This document shows, one piece after another, positions 26,518-35,541 of a DNA stretch of 64,000 nucleotides. Source of the stretch: Sulfurimonas sp. (GTDB taxonomy: Bacteria; Campylobacterota; Campylobacteria; Campylobacterales; Sulfurimonadaceae); assembly GCF_028713515.1 (NCBI RefSeq), contig NZ_JAQTOD010000002.1, positions 304,501 through 368,500 of the forward strand, read 5' to 3'. Made by a program: the position numbers and the translations under genes. The notes under the pieces are model-generated. The model did not search any database. It was not told the DNA's origin and worked only from the letters and a program-made list of their open reading frames with translations. How positions within the stretch are numbered: the stretch's first letter is position 1; each line of letters opens with the position of its first letter.

Positions 26518-28563
26518 CTATTTGGTTGTCATCTTGTTGACACCCCATGGATGCTTTTCTTGCACTAATTGTAAAAAATATTTTGATGGATTATCACTGT
26601 AGCTATCTATTAGTTGGTTGAAAAGTCTCTCTGCTTTTTCAAAATCACCACTCTTATAGACACGAAGTGCCTCATCATGAAGTTTTTTTATCTCTTTTGA
26701 TTTCTCTGTCGTTGGCATAAGCTCATAAAGAAGAACCGCCCTGTCTTTGCCTTTTACTTTAACTGGCTCAATTTCTCTATAGATAAAATTATCATTGATT
26801 TTTTGTGCTGTAAACTCTGTTATTAAAATATTTACTCCATAGTTTTTTGTGATGCCTTCTACTCTCGAGGCTAAATTAACACCATCTCCAATTACAGTAT
26901 AGTTAAATCTTGTATCAGAGCCCATATTCCCAACAACTACTTCAGCCGTATTTATACCGATTCCAATATGAATTGCAGGTATGTTCTGAAGGACAAGCTC
27001 TTTGTTTAGTTTTTCCAACTCTTCTATCATTTCTAGTGCTGTTTTACAAGATGCATCTGCATGATCTTTAACATCAACAGGCGCGTTAAAAAATGCCATA
27101 ACTGCATCGCCGATGTATTTATCTAACATTCCACCATTATTAAGCACAACATTCGTCATTGGTGTAAAATACCTATTTAATAGCTTAATTAGGCTAACCG
27201 GGTCCATTGACTCAGAGATAGTTGTAAATCCTCGAATATCACTAAAGAGTATACTAAGCTCTTTAGCTTCTCCACCAAGAGCAAGAGCTTCTGGGTTGGC
27301 TATTAACTTATCAAGGAGATCTGCTGAGAGGTAGCTAGAAAAAGCTCCACGCAAAAATTTACCACTTTTTTCTTGAATATTAAACGCTATTGCCTCTGCG
27401 GCAATTAAGCTTAAAATCAAAGAAACAAGAGGATAAAAAAGGTCAATGTAAATCATATCCGCCACAAAAAGATATCTCACATAAGCATATAAAAGTAGAT
27501 AAAGAGTTACATTTGCAACTACTCTATAAACAATTTTTTTAGAGATAAAAATAAGCAAAAATGGCAAAATACTCATAAACACAATCAGTATCTGTGGAAT
27601 ATTTTTTGGCTCAACTATCAGATGATTCTCTAAAAAATTGGATAAAAATGTATAGTGAAGTAGTGGTCCCGGTATGGAGCCAATTGGCGTACTTGCGACA
27701 TCGCCAGCTCCTACTTCAGTAATTCCAACTATTACAATTTTACCTTTAAAATAATCTGGTTTAATTTTTCCAGTTGCCACATCCAAAAAAGAGATTATAT
27801 TGTACTGCTCTTGCTTGTAAAAATTCAGCCTTATAAATCCATTTTTATTTAGCTCTATAACTCTATTGCTTAGCACAACATGACTATCGTCCGCCCTGCT
27901 TATATCTTTATTATATTTTAATCTCAACCCCTGTATCGCAAGAGATGGATAGAGTATATCTTGAAAATATACAGCGACTGGATAAGAACGAAGAAGATGA
28001 TCACTCTCACTAATTGTGGAAAAACTCCCACTAAGCGTGCAGGCTTGAAGTATTGGCAAGATATTCATCTCAGCAAAAGGTGCATATAAAAATTTAGGTT
28101 TTTTTGACTCAGAAATTTGAGTCTGTAGAAGGTCTAGTGATGAGCTACTTAGTGCCTCAAGTTCTTGATTATCAATATTTTGCGTTGCTTTTTCTCTAAG
28201 AAAAAAGCCACAAACGCTGTTGTTTAAGCTAGAAATAGAATCTGCTAAAGCGGTATCTTTCTTGGGAGATGTAGATTCCGAGAAAATCATATCCAACAAA
28301 ACTACATCAGCTTCAGATAGCTTTTCTACTCCTTTTGCCAATATCTCTCTATCCCATGGCCATCTTCCGTAGAGATTTACGCTTGGCTCATCAACCGCAA
28401 CAAAAACAATATCTCTGTTTATCTTTTTGTCTTGAAGTTCAAAATTTATGTCATTGTAACGAAGAGAAAAGCTCTCAAATGGCTCTATTTTATTTATCTG
28501 CAAAAACAGAACAGTTGTTAAAATAAATATTAATGCACCAAGATAAATTAATTTCTCTCTCAT
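26518..28563 (-). CDS. CHASE2-domain adenylate cyclase, class III
   Basis: The 681-residue membrane protein has an N-terminal span (5-22), a periplasmic CHASE2 sensor (about 35-310) and three further spans (about 320-395). A class III cyclase domain follows (about 430-600), then a helical TPR-like tail. Metal-binding D442 (FSDIRGF) and D486, purine-selecting K482 and D560, and transition-state N563 and R567 (GVNLASR) are all present. The K/D pair indicates ATP rather than GTP. It lies between fecR-like and phosphodiesterase genes, so CHASE2 input should control cAMP output. The ribosome site is weak. Confidence 0.9.
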   Translation of the reverse strand: MREKLIYLGALIFILTTVLFLQINKIEPFESFSLRYNDINFELQDKKINRDIVFVAVDEPSVNLYGRWPWDREILAKGVEKLSEADVVLLDMIFSESTSPKKDTALADSISSLNNSVCGFFLREKATQNIDNQELEALSSSSLDLLQTQISESKKPKFLYAPFAEMNILPILQACTLSGSFSTISESDHLLRSYPVAVYFQDILYPSLAIQGLRLKYNKDISRADDSHVVLSNRVIELNKNGFIRLNFYKQEQYNIISFLDVATGKIKPDYFKGKIVIVGITEVGAGDVASTPIGSIPGPLLHYTFLSNFLENHLIVEPKNIPQILIVFMSILPFLLIFISKKIVYRVVANVTLYLLLYAYVRYLFVADMIYIDLFYPLVSLILSLIAAEAIAFNIQEKSGKFLRGAFSSYLSADLLDKLIANPEALALGGEAKELSILFSDIRGFTTISESMDPVSLIKLLNRYFTPMTNVVLNNGGMLDKYIGDAVMAFFNAPVDVKDHADASCKTALEMIEELEKLNKELVLQNIPAIHIGIGINTAEVVVGNMGSDTRFNYTVIGDGVNLASRVEGITKNYGVNILITEFTAQKINDNFIYREIEPVKVKGKDRAVLLYELMPTTEKSKEIKKLHDEALRVYKSGDFEKAERLFNQLIDSYSDNPSKYFLQLVQEKHPWGVNKMTTK

Positions 28564-28596
28564 GGCAGTATGATTATCCCTAAAATCAGATTTACT

Positions 28597-29298
28597 CTAT
28601 TTTTTAATAGAGTTGATTATTTGCTCAAAATATGCGAGTTCCTCATCATTCTCTTTGCTTATAGCTTTCTCGTTTACTACATTTTTAGAAAATGAGATAC
28701 TGTTTCCAGCCTGAAGGTCGAACTCTTTTGTAATCTCTGCAACACCCTTTGTCTGCTCATCTTTAAACTTTTTAAAATCAGCCTCTTTTTGATTAACAAA
28801 GTCATCAAATTGCTTTTGAACCCCCTTTCTGTACAGCTCAAACTCCTCTTTTATACTCGTAACTCCAATTAGTCCCTCTTTTAAAACGACCGAAGCATTT
28901 TCAGTAGCATCAACCATAAAGGTTGTTCCTTTGATTCCTATAATTGCAAATGGTGTTTTAACTTTAATTGAATTTCCAGCATCTCTTGATGTGATTTTAT
29001 AATATATTTTTCCAGATTTTTGCTCTACACTTGAGTCTGTTGCAAATAAAATAGCAGAATTCACGCCCAAGACCAACATAGAGCCATCAACAAGCTTAAG
29101 AACAGCATTGGAGCTTTTAAAGCTCGTTAAAAGATCACCTTTTTTGATTTCCGCGCCCAACTTTATATTACCACTCTTAATGGAATTCTCACCCTTTACT
29201 TTTACCACTCCCTCTACTTTTACAACCGTGCCAACCACGGATGAGGCGCTTAGCGTAGTAAAAACAACCATTAAAACAGAGATAAAAAATCGTCTCAT
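28597..29298 (-). CDS. FecR-domain exported protein
   Basis: The 233-residue protein has a signal peptide (MRRFFISVLMVVFTTLSASS) and a FecR-type beta domain (about 20-150). The domain includes EIKKGDLLTSFKSSNAVLKL, LVDGSMLVLG and the signature VKTPFAIIGIKGTTFMVDA. A charged helical C terminus follows. FecR domains transmit periplasmic signals or bind partner proteins, and are often encoded next to CHASE2 cyclases. It is first in a three-gene minus-strand operon, 33 bp ahead of the cyclase, and is the obvious candidate to modulate CHASE2. A TATAAT lies at 29326-29331. Confidence 0.85.
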   Translation of the reverse strand: MRRFFISVLMVVFTTLSASSVVGTVVKVEGVVKVKGENSIKSGNIKLGAEIKKGDLLTSFKSSNAVLKLVDGSMLVLGVNSAILFATDSSVEQKSGKIYYKITSRDAGNSIKVKTPFAIIGIKGTTFMVDATENASVVLKEGLIGVTSIKEEFELYRKGVQKQFDDFVNQKEADFKKFKDEQTKGVAEITKEFDLQAGNSISFSKNVVNEKAISKENDEELAYFEQIINSIKK

Positions 29299-29374
29299 AT
29301 CAAACTCCTGTATAAAATATAAATTATTATATCATTAAACCTGATAAAATTTTACAAAAAAGGCTCCCTACGAT

Positions 29375-30100
29375 ATGCTTAAAATACTATTTTCTCCATC
29401 CGAAAACAAAAGAGCTGAAGGCAAATATGACAAAAAAGAGATTTTTGGTTCAAACAGTGCCAGAGAAGAGATACTAAAGAGTTATAACGAAATAGTTTGT
29501 AGTGGCAATGAAGAGAAAATAAAAAATCTTTTTGGTTTAAAAAAAATTAGTGATGCTGCACCATATATAAGTGATATATTTAACTCAAAACAGATGTGTG
29601 CTATTGAGAGATACTGTGGTGTTGCTTATAAATATCTTGATTTTAATTCTTTAGAAGATAGTCAAAAAGAGTTTGTAAAAGCAAACACTGTGATTTTCTC
29701 AAATCTATATGGTCCGATTTTAGGTGGCGACCTAATTGCGAACTATAAAGTAAAGCAGGGAAGCAGTATCGGAGAAATTGCTCCAGAGAAATTTTATAGC
29801 GATAGATTTTCCTACCAACTGGATTTATACCTTGCAAATTGTGATATTTTGGATCTTCGCGCAGGCTATTATGATAAGTTTTACAAAATCAAAAAACCGT
29901 GCATAACTCTTAAATTTTTAAAAGATAGTAAGGTTGTAAGTCACTGGGCAAAAGCTTACAGAGGCTTAGTTTTAAGAGCTATTGCACAAAATAATATAAC
30001 CTCAACAGCTGACTTTATGAGGCTAGAGATAGAAAATCTTGCGATTAAAGAGATTGTTAAAAAAACAAATATCACAGAGATAGTGTATGATATAAGATAA
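29375..30100 (+). CDS. yaaA: YaaA family protein (peroxide stress, DUF328)
   Basis: The 241-residue product starts MLKILFSPSENKRAEGKYDK, the YaaA N-terminal motif (K.L.SP.K/E...). It also shows the family blocks AIERYCGVAYKYLDF and VIFSNLYGPILGGD, and a KKPCITLKFLK region. YaaA proteins bind DNA and limit iron-dependent oxidative damage in E. coli. ATG at 29375 opens a possible two-gene unit with the methyltransferase (49-bp gap). It is divergent from the FecR operon. Confidence 0.8.
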   Translation: MLKILFSPSENKRAEGKYDKKEIFGSNSAREEILKSYNEIVCSGNEEKIKNLFGLKKISDAAPYISDIFNSKQMCAIERYCGVAYKYLDFNSLEDSQKEFVKANTVIFSNLYGPILGGDLIANYKVKQGSSIGEIAPEKFYSDRFSYQLDLYLANCDILDLRAGYYDKFYKIKKPCITLKFLKDSKVVSHWAKAYRGLVLRAIAQNNITSTADFMRLEIENLAIKEIVKKTNITEIVYDIR

Positions 30101-30149
30101 TTAATTAGATTTTGTATAAAATTCCATTCACACAAACAAAAGGCTTACT

Positions 30150-30902
30150 TTGCAGGATTCACAAGAGTATAAAAATAAAAAAGCTCACTTTGAAAAAGTC
30201 ATCACTCTTTATGGAAGAAATGTTGCTATAGAAGTTTTACAAGATAACACTATTGAGATTGAAAAAGTTCATCTTGCAAGCAGCAACAAGATAGATGGTG
30301 CAGTTGATACTATCTTAAAACTTGCTAAAAAAAGAGGTACTGAAATAGTGTATCATGATAAAAGTGCACTGAGTCGCATAAGTAAAAACGCTAAACAAGA
30401 CCAAGGCGTAGCGATTGACATTATTGCAAACTCTTACCAAAATGCAAACGAGATAAAAAATCTTAAAAGTTTTAGACTTCTTGCTCTTGATGGCATCCAA
30501 AATCCGCAAAATCTTGGAATGATTGTCCGCTCATGCGCCGCTGGAAACATTGATGGAGTCATACTTCCTAAAAAAAATAGCGCAAAAATCTCTCCACTTG
30601 TTATAAAAGCAAGTGCTGGAACACTGTTTAAGCTTCCAATATTTTATTGCAATACACTCGATGAAATCTTAAAAGATTTAACCGATAGCAAGATTTACCT
30701 ACTCTCTTCTCATGCTAAACACAACATTTATGATTTAGTTCTTGAATCAAAAACTATTTTTGTTTTAGGCAATGAGAGCGATGGGGTAAGTAAAGAGGTT
30801 GAAAAACTCTGTAATGATTCTATCTCTATTCCAATGCAAAGAGGCGTTGAATCTCTGAATGTTGCTGTTACTGCGTCAATCATTGCTTTTATTAAGCAAT
30901 AG
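30150..30902 (+). CDS. rlmB: TrmH/SpoU family 23S rRNA 2'-O-methyltransferase, RlmB-like
   Basis: The 250-residue protein has an L30e-like N-terminal domain (TLYGRNVAIEVLQDN matches the YGRNAV.E.L start of RlmB) and a SPOUT domain. The SPOUT motifs are LLALDGIQNPQNLGMIVRSC (motif 1), FVLGNESDGVS (motif 2) and SIPMQRGVESLNVAVTASII (motif 3), which form the knotted SAM site. RlmB methylates G2251 of 23S rRNA; other TrmH paralogues are possible. TTG at 30150 is the likely start, with AAAGGCTTAC upstream. Confidence 0.85.
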   Translation: MQDSQEYKNKKAHFEKVITLYGRNVAIEVLQDNTIEIEKVHLASSNKIDGAVDTILKLAKKRGTEIVYHDKSALSRISKNAKQDQGVAIDIIANSYQNANEIKNLKSFRLLALDGIQNPQNLGMIVRSCAAGNIDGVILPKKNSAKISPLVIKASAGTLFKLPIFYCNTLDEILKDLTDSKIYLLSSHAKHNIYDLVLESKTIFVLGNESDGVSKEVEKLCNDSISIPMQRGVESLNVAVTASIIAFIKQ

Positions 30903-30937
30903 ATAAAATCGCGTGAATATAACTAAAAAGCACATAT

Positions 30938-31457
30938 GTGTTAGATAAGATTATTCTAATTGGTGCCTCTTGGTGGACCAGGTCAGATACAAAAAATTAT
31001 CTCAGCTCTGCCTCTTCTTAAAAATAGCACTATTATTATTGCTCAACATATGGCAGTAGAATTTCTACTAAGTTTTGCAAAAACGACTTCAAGAACTCAA
31101 CAAAAATAGCCTATCGATTGCCAGTGATAATGAAATTATTAAAAGTTGGCATATATTTTTTTGTGATGTAGATACCAGAGTTGAGAAAAGAGATTTATAT
31201 CTATATTTTATCTGCAAACCTTCCTCATTATTAAATAGCTACAACCCCAATATAAACACTATTTTCAAATCTCTTATTCCATATACAAAGAATTTTAAAA
31301 TTTTAGCTCTTACCCTAACTGGCATCGGCGATGATGGTGTTGATGGCTGCTGTGAGCTTAATCTAAATGGTGCTAGAACTATAACAGAAAGCAAAGTGTT
31401 GATAACATGCCCTTTCATTCACGAGAACGCATTAGAGACACAGAAATAAAAGCATGA
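30938..31457 (+). pseudogene. cheB: Decayed cheB-type methylesterase gene
   Basis: Pieces in three frames together resemble a receiver-less CheB like that of Campylobacter. From GTG 30938 the frame reads KIILIGAS. A net -2 change near 30971 then gives GGPGQIQKIISALPLLKNS and IIIAQHMAVEFLLSFAK. An extra A in the run at 31079-31083 moves to the frame KRLQELNKNSLSI...LTLTGIGDDGVDG. A third shift near 31405 gives MPFHSRERIRDTEIKA before TGA. The catalytic Ser, His and Asp contexts survive. CheB demethylates chemoreceptors; this copy cannot make the full enzyme unless the shifts are sequencing errors. Confidence 0.75.
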
Positions 31458-31580
31458 GTGATATTATATATAATGTAAAGGAATTTTGTTTATAGAGTTG
31501 GTTTTGGCTATAAAAGAAAGAGATTTATTTTAATCATGCAGATTTTTTGTAAAAATATTTGAGCCTGAAGTCAATTTTAA

Positions 31581-31609
31581 CTTATTGCTCTTCCAAAAAA
31601 AGCAATAAG
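31581..31609 (-). terminator. Hairpin after the por operon
   Basis: CTTATTGCT (31581-31589) and AGCAATAAG (31601-31609) form a 9-bp stem with an 11-nt loop, 19 bp past the porB stop on the minus strand. It is followed by the weakly U-rich TTAAAATT. The rest of 31458-31627, between the pseudogene and porB, shows nothing else. Confidence 0.5.
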
Positions 31610-31627
31610 ATTATCAAGGAAAAAAGT

Positions 31628-32584
31628 TTAAACTTTTGCTTCTTCACGGCGTTGTAGATATGCCCATTGTGCATCTACTCTCTCTTGCCACTCTTTAATA
31701 AGGTACTTATATTCATCTTTAAATAGATGTTTAAAACGACCCTGAGCAGCTAAATACTCTTCAACTGGAACAACATTCTTAGGTCTGTAAGTTATGTTAA
31801 ACTCTCTACCATCTATTACTTCATAAAGAGGAAAAACTAATGAATCAGTTGCCAAGTCTGTAATCATCATAGTATCTTTAGGATCAAATTTCCACTCAGT
31901 TGTACATGGAGATACTGCATTTATAAAAACAGCGCCCTCAGTTGCAAAACCTCTTTGAATCTTTTTAACCATGTCTTTCCACTTGTTTGGAGCAACTTGC
32001 GCTGCGTATGGAATATGATGAGCAGCCATAATTCCCATCATATCTTTTTTATTTTGTTTCTCGCCATACGAGATGGAACCAGCAGGCGATGTTGTAGCAG
32101 ATGAGCCAATAGGAGTTGAACTTGAACGCTGTCCCCCAGTATTTGCATAAACTTCATTATCTAAAACAACATACATCATATCGTGATTTCTCTCCATACA
32201 GCCAGAGATCCACTGAAAACCGATATCATAAGATGCACCATCTCCGCCAAAAGCAACGAATTTAGGGTTTCTATCTGGTTGTTTTAGACGACCCTTTGTT
32301 TTAAGTGCCTTATACATAGTCTCTGCTCCTGCTATTGCAGTAGAGCTATTTTCAAAACCAATATGAATCCATGAAGCATCCCACGAAGTATATGGATATA
32401 CTGCTGTACAAACCTCTAAACATCCAGTTGAAGCGGCTAAAACTAAATCATTATTAGTAGCGTTTAACACCTCTCTAACAATGATTGAATGGGCACAACC
32501 AGGGCACAAGAGATTTGCACCCTCAAAACGGTCGGCAGATGTCGAAAAATCTTTTAAGTTTTTAATTTGTTTAATTTCACTCAT
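31628..32584 (-). CDS. porB: Pyruvate:acceptor oxidoreductase subunit beta
   Basis: The 318-residue thiamine-diphosphate subunit has the CPGCAHS Cys pair and the GDG...N cofactor motif (FGGDGASYDIGFQ through LDNEVYANTGGQ). It catalyses decarboxylation of pyruvate to acetyl-CoA with the other Por subunits. In Campylobacterota the electrons go to flavodoxin or ferredoxin, and the enzyme can run in the carboxylating direction in autotrophs. It is last in porG-porD-porA-porB, 9 bp after porA, and is followed by a hairpin. Confidence 0.95.
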   Translation of the reverse strand: MSEIKQIKNLKDFSTSADRFEGANLLCPGCAHSIIVREVLNATNNDLVLAASTGCLEVCTAVYPYTSWDASWIHIGFENSSTAIAGAETMYKALKTKGRLKQPDRNPKFVAFGGDGASYDIGFQWISGCMERNHDMMYVVLDNEVYANTGGQRSSSTPIGSSATTSPAGSISYGEKQNKKDMMGIMAAHHIPYAAQVAPNKWKDMVKKIQRGFATEGAVFINAVSPCTTEWKFDPKDTMMITDLATDSLVFPLYEVIDGREFNITYRPKNVVPVEEYLAAQGRFKHLFKDEYKYLIKEWQERVDAQWAYLQRREEAKV

Positions 32585-32593
32585 TATAACTTC

Positions 32594-33817
32594 CTATAAA
32601 TATGATAGTTTCGGTCCGCGAACACCGATAAACTGTTGTAATTGAGTAGTAATTTTACCTGCATTCACATTTGCTTGAAGCTCATTGAAAAGTGCTACTA
32701 GATGTGCTTTTGTTAAGTCGCGTCCACCTAAACCATAGATATAACCAGAAAGCAGTGTTCTTATGCCTGTGTTATAAAGTGCACCGGCGACTTCATTAAA
32801 CATAGCTCCTGCTGCTCCATTTGGAGATGATCTATCAAGAATGGCAACAGCTTTAGTGTTTTTAAGTGCTTCTGCTACTTGCACAAAAGGGAATGGACGA
32901 ACAACGCGGAGTCCAACAACCCCAGCTTTAATGCCCTTTTCTCTCATTTCACTAGCTACCTCTCTTGCTGTCTCAACTGAAGTTCCCATACAAAAAACAC
33001 AAACTTCTGCATCTTCCATATCATAAGATTCCACTTGATTGTATTTTCGTCCAGTTAATTTTTCAAATGCTGTAAAAACTTCTTCAATTTTTGGAGGAGC
33101 TTTTAGCATCAAATCATTATGTTGACGAGCTTTATGTTCAAAGTGCCAATCTTCTTCTGTTTGAACGCCGTGAGTTACTGGATGCTCAAAATCCAACATA
33201 TCGTTCATCGGCTTATATTCACCAACAAAATTGTAAGCCGCATCATCACTTAGAGTATGAACACCTTGTGCAGTATGAGATGTCATAAAGCCATCTTGAT
33301 GAACCATAACAGGAAGTCTAATATCATGATCTTCAGAAATTCTAAATGCCATAAGATTTAAGTCATACGCCTCTTGTGGGGAGTAAGCATCTACTTGAAT
33401 CCAACCACTATCACGACCAAGATACATATCCGAGTGATCACCATTTACATTGAGTGGAGCAGCCAATGCACGGTTTACTACATTTAGAACAACTGGTAAA
33501 CGCATACCTGATGCTTGATAAAGTGTTTCAACCATAAGGGCAAAACCCTGAGAAGATGTTGCAGTAGCAACGCGTCCGCCAGCGGCAGCAGCACCAATAC
33601 AGCCACTCATTGCAGCATGCTCAGATTCAACCATAACGAACTCACCCTCAACATAGTTGTTTGCTTTAAACTTAGCATAACCCTCAACTATCGGGGTTGA
33701 TGGAGTAATCGGATATGCTGCAACAACATCAACTTGAGCTTGTCTTAAAGCTTGCGCGGCAGCATGATTTCCATCCCATACTTCAATATCTTTTAAATTC
33801 ATTTTGTTAAATGCCAT
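32594..33817 (-). CDS. porA: Pyruvate:acceptor oxidoreductase subunit alpha
   Basis: The 407-residue subunit has the conserved VVAAYPITPSTPIVEGYAKF start, the VESEHAAMSGCIGAAAAGGR motif and ATSSQGFALM, all typical of PFOR domain I. A C-terminal domain II contains VGLRVVRPFP. It forms the active site with PorB. Its ATG overlaps the porD stop by one base (TAATG), so translation is coupled. Confidence 0.95.
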   Translation of the reverse strand: MAFNKMNLKDIEVWDGNHAAAQALRQAQVDVVAAYPITPSTPIVEGYAKFKANNYVEGEFVMVESEHAAMSGCIGAAAAGGRVATATSSQGFALMVETLYQASGMRLPVVLNVVNRALAAPLNVNGDHSDMYLGRDSGWIQVDAYSPQEAYDLNLMAFRISEDHDIRLPVMVHQDGFMTSHTAQGVHTLSDDAAYNFVGEYKPMNDMLDFEHPVTHGVQTEEDWHFEHKARQHNDLMLKAPPKIEEVFTAFEKLTGRKYNQVESYDMEDAEVCVFCMGTSVETAREVASEMREKGIKAGVVGLRVVRPFPFVQVAEALKNTKAVAILDRSSPNGAAGAMFNEVAGALYNTGIRTLLSGYIYGLGGRDLTKAHLVALFNELQANVNAGKITTQLQQFIGVRGPKLSYL

Positions 33818-34212
33818 TATGCTTCCTTCTCATCTTTTTTAGGCCAAGAAGCAATCTCAACCTCTTCATCTGCTTGTTCTGGGAACATTAAAAGTGACTT
33901 TGGATTCGTTGGGCATACTTCAACACATATTCCGCATCCCTTGCAGTGATCCATATCTATACCAATTAATTTTTTATCTCTTGAAATAATTGAAACATCT
34001 GGACAATATATCCAACAAAATTGACAATCTATACAATAGTCTTTATTGAATATTGGTTTAATCAATCTCCAATCGGCAACACTAGCAGTATAAGAGCTGT
34101 TTTCCGTGTAAGAGCGATCTTCTTGTCTCGTTCCTGCAATATTTTCTATCTCTCCGTTAAAAGTCCGAAGCATTGCCCCGATTTCAAATTCATCCCAGCC
34201 TTTTTTTGCCAT
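33817..34212 (-). CDS. porD: Pyruvate:acceptor oxidoreductase subunit delta (2x[4Fe-4S])
   Basis: The 131-residue ferredoxin-like subunit has two clusters, CIDCQFCWIYCPD and CKGCGICVEVCPT. It carries electrons from the TPP site out of the enzyme. An N-terminal extension of about 60 residues precedes the clusters. ATG at 34212 is chosen over GTG 34215 because GGGGG is 6 nt from the ATG. It lies 10 bp after porG. Confidence 0.94.
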   Translation of the reverse strand: MAKKGWDEFEIGAMLRTFNGEIENIAGTRQEDRSYTENSSYTASVADWRLIKPIFNKDYCIDCQFCWIYCPDVSIISRDKKLIGIDMDHCKGCGICVEVCPTNPKSLLMFPEQADEEVEIASWPKKDEKEA

Positions 34213-34222
34213 CACAAACCCC

Positions 34223-34780
34223 CTATTTCACTTCATCATAAGCGCGTTGAATCGCACTCATATTTGCATCAATAATCTTTTGAGGCAATTTACCAAGAAC
34301 TCTTTTCATACTCTCTTTAAAAAACTCTATATCATACATACCAGAAATTTTCATGAATGCACCAAGCATTGGAGTGTTTGGAATAGGTTTGCCAATAGTC
34401 TCTCTGGAGATTTTAATACAATCAACAGTATAAACCTCTTTGCCATCGAGTTTTGGCTGAGCTTTAGCTAGTTCTTCTTTTGTTAAGTGAGTTGTAATTA
34501 TATACTTTGTTGTAGCTTTACCATTTATAGTTACATCACTTGTAAAAACAAGTGCTGGATCTATAACAAATACAAAATCTGGCTCCATATATTTTTCATG
34601 GTTCATAACCACTTTATCATCCACACGATTGTAAGCCGTCATCGCAGCTCCGCGTTTAGCAGAGCCATAAAATGCGAATGCTTGTACATGCTTACCAGTT
34701 GTAGAAATAACATCTGCCAAACCTTTAGCACCAGTAACAGCACCTTGTCCAGCACGACTATGCCATCTAATTTCCAGCAT
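34223..34780 (-). CDS. porG: Pyruvate:acceptor oxidoreductase subunit gamma
   Basis: The 185-residue subunit begins MLEIRWHSRAGQGAVTGAKG, the standard gamma signature, and has FAFYGSAKRGAAMTAYNRVD. It is first of the four-gene operon in the order gamma-delta-alpha-beta. The ribosome site is AAGGGGGAGTT. The 34781-34901 upstream gap carries a TATATAAG-type -10 near 34800 and a dyad with arms TTTTAAG (34822-34828) and CTTAAAA (34851-34857), which may be regulatory. Confidence 0.95.
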   Translation of the reverse strand: MLEIRWHSRAGQGAVTGAKGLADVISTTGKHVQAFAFYGSAKRGAAMTAYNRVDDKVVMNHEKYMEPDFVFVIDPALVFTSDVTINGKATTKYIITTHLTKEELAKAQPKLDGKEVYTVDCIKISRETIGKPIPNTPMLGAFMKISGMYDIEFFKESMKRVLGKLPQKIIDANMSAIQRAYDEVK

Positions 34781-34901
34781 AACTCCCCCTTTTTTTTATC
34801 TTATATAAGAATATCTATTGTTTTTAAGCGCTTATTCTAGACAAGTCGCTCTTAAAAGTAGCTTGATATTCGAGTATTTTTAAATAAGTGAAAAAAGTGT
34901 G

Positions 34902-35540
34902 TTATTTTTTCCTATTTTCTAGATAGATAACCGCCTCCAATGCGTTATCAAATATGTGTCTAGTAAACTCTTTTAGCGTCTCAAAAGTGTCATAGCCACT
35001 CAATACTCCTATTGAATTAACTTTTGCATTTTCTGCTGAAATCATATCTAGTTTTGTATCACCAATCATCCAAATTTCTCTATTTTTTACATCTAAATTT
35101 TGCAGTGCTTTTAAGATTGGCTCGGCATCTGGTTTGGGATTTTGAACATCCTCCCTACCTATAAGAACATCAAAATATCTCATCAAATCAAAGTGTTCCA
35201 TTAAAATCTTCGAGTACTCTCCTGTTTTGGTTGTGACAATTCCAAGTGTAGCAAATCTGCTAGCAATCTCTATAGCCTCTCTTGCATTCGATAAAAGTTC
35301 AGTTTTTTCTCTTGAAATTTCACGATAGTGTGCTTTATATGTTGCAATCAAATCAACTATTTTCTCATCTTTAACACCCAAATTTGCATACATAATATCC
35401 AAAGGATAGCCAATCAATGCCTTTATCTCATCATCTTTGGAGTGTGGAATATCATGTATATCAAAGGAGTGCTTAAAGCTCTCCAAAATAGCTTCCGTGG
35501 AGTCTATAAGAGTTCCATCTAAATCAAAAAGTATAATCAC
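34902..35540 (-). CDS. HAD-family hydrolase, phosphoglycolate phosphatase-like
   Basis: The 212-residue protein has HAD motif I DLDGTLIDS (catalytic Asp pair), motif II as VTTKTG, the motif III Lys region around GREDVQNPKPDAEP, and motif IV MIGDTKLDM. The cap is the small alpha-helical C1 type, so it resembles Gph (2-phosphoglycolate phosphatase) or pyrophosphatase PpaX. The substrate cannot be told. It lies 1 bp after the peptide-binding protein gene and is likely co-transcribed with it. Confidence 0.85.
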   Translation of the reverse strand: MIILFDLDGTLIDSTEAILESFKHSFDIHDIPHSKDDEIKALIGYPLDIMYANLGVKDEKIVDLIATYKAHYREISREKTELLSNAREAIEIASRFATLGIVTTKTGEYSKILMEHFDLMRYFDVLIGREDVQNPKPDAEPILKALQNLDVKNREIWMIGDTKLDMISAENAKVNSIGVLSGYDTFETLKEFTRHIFDNALEAVIYLENRKK

Positions 35541-35541
35541 T

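Noticed and set aside
31075..31449. 124-codon plus-strand ORF as an intact hypothetical gene
   Set aside because: Its start lies inside the frame-shifted cheB remnant and it carries only the middle of the methylesterase domain; it is better explained as part of the pseudogene.
34487..34840. 117-codon plus-strand ORF opposite porG
   Set aside because: It is antisense to a well-conserved enzyme subunit, with Cys/His/Ile-rich composition typical of shadow frames.
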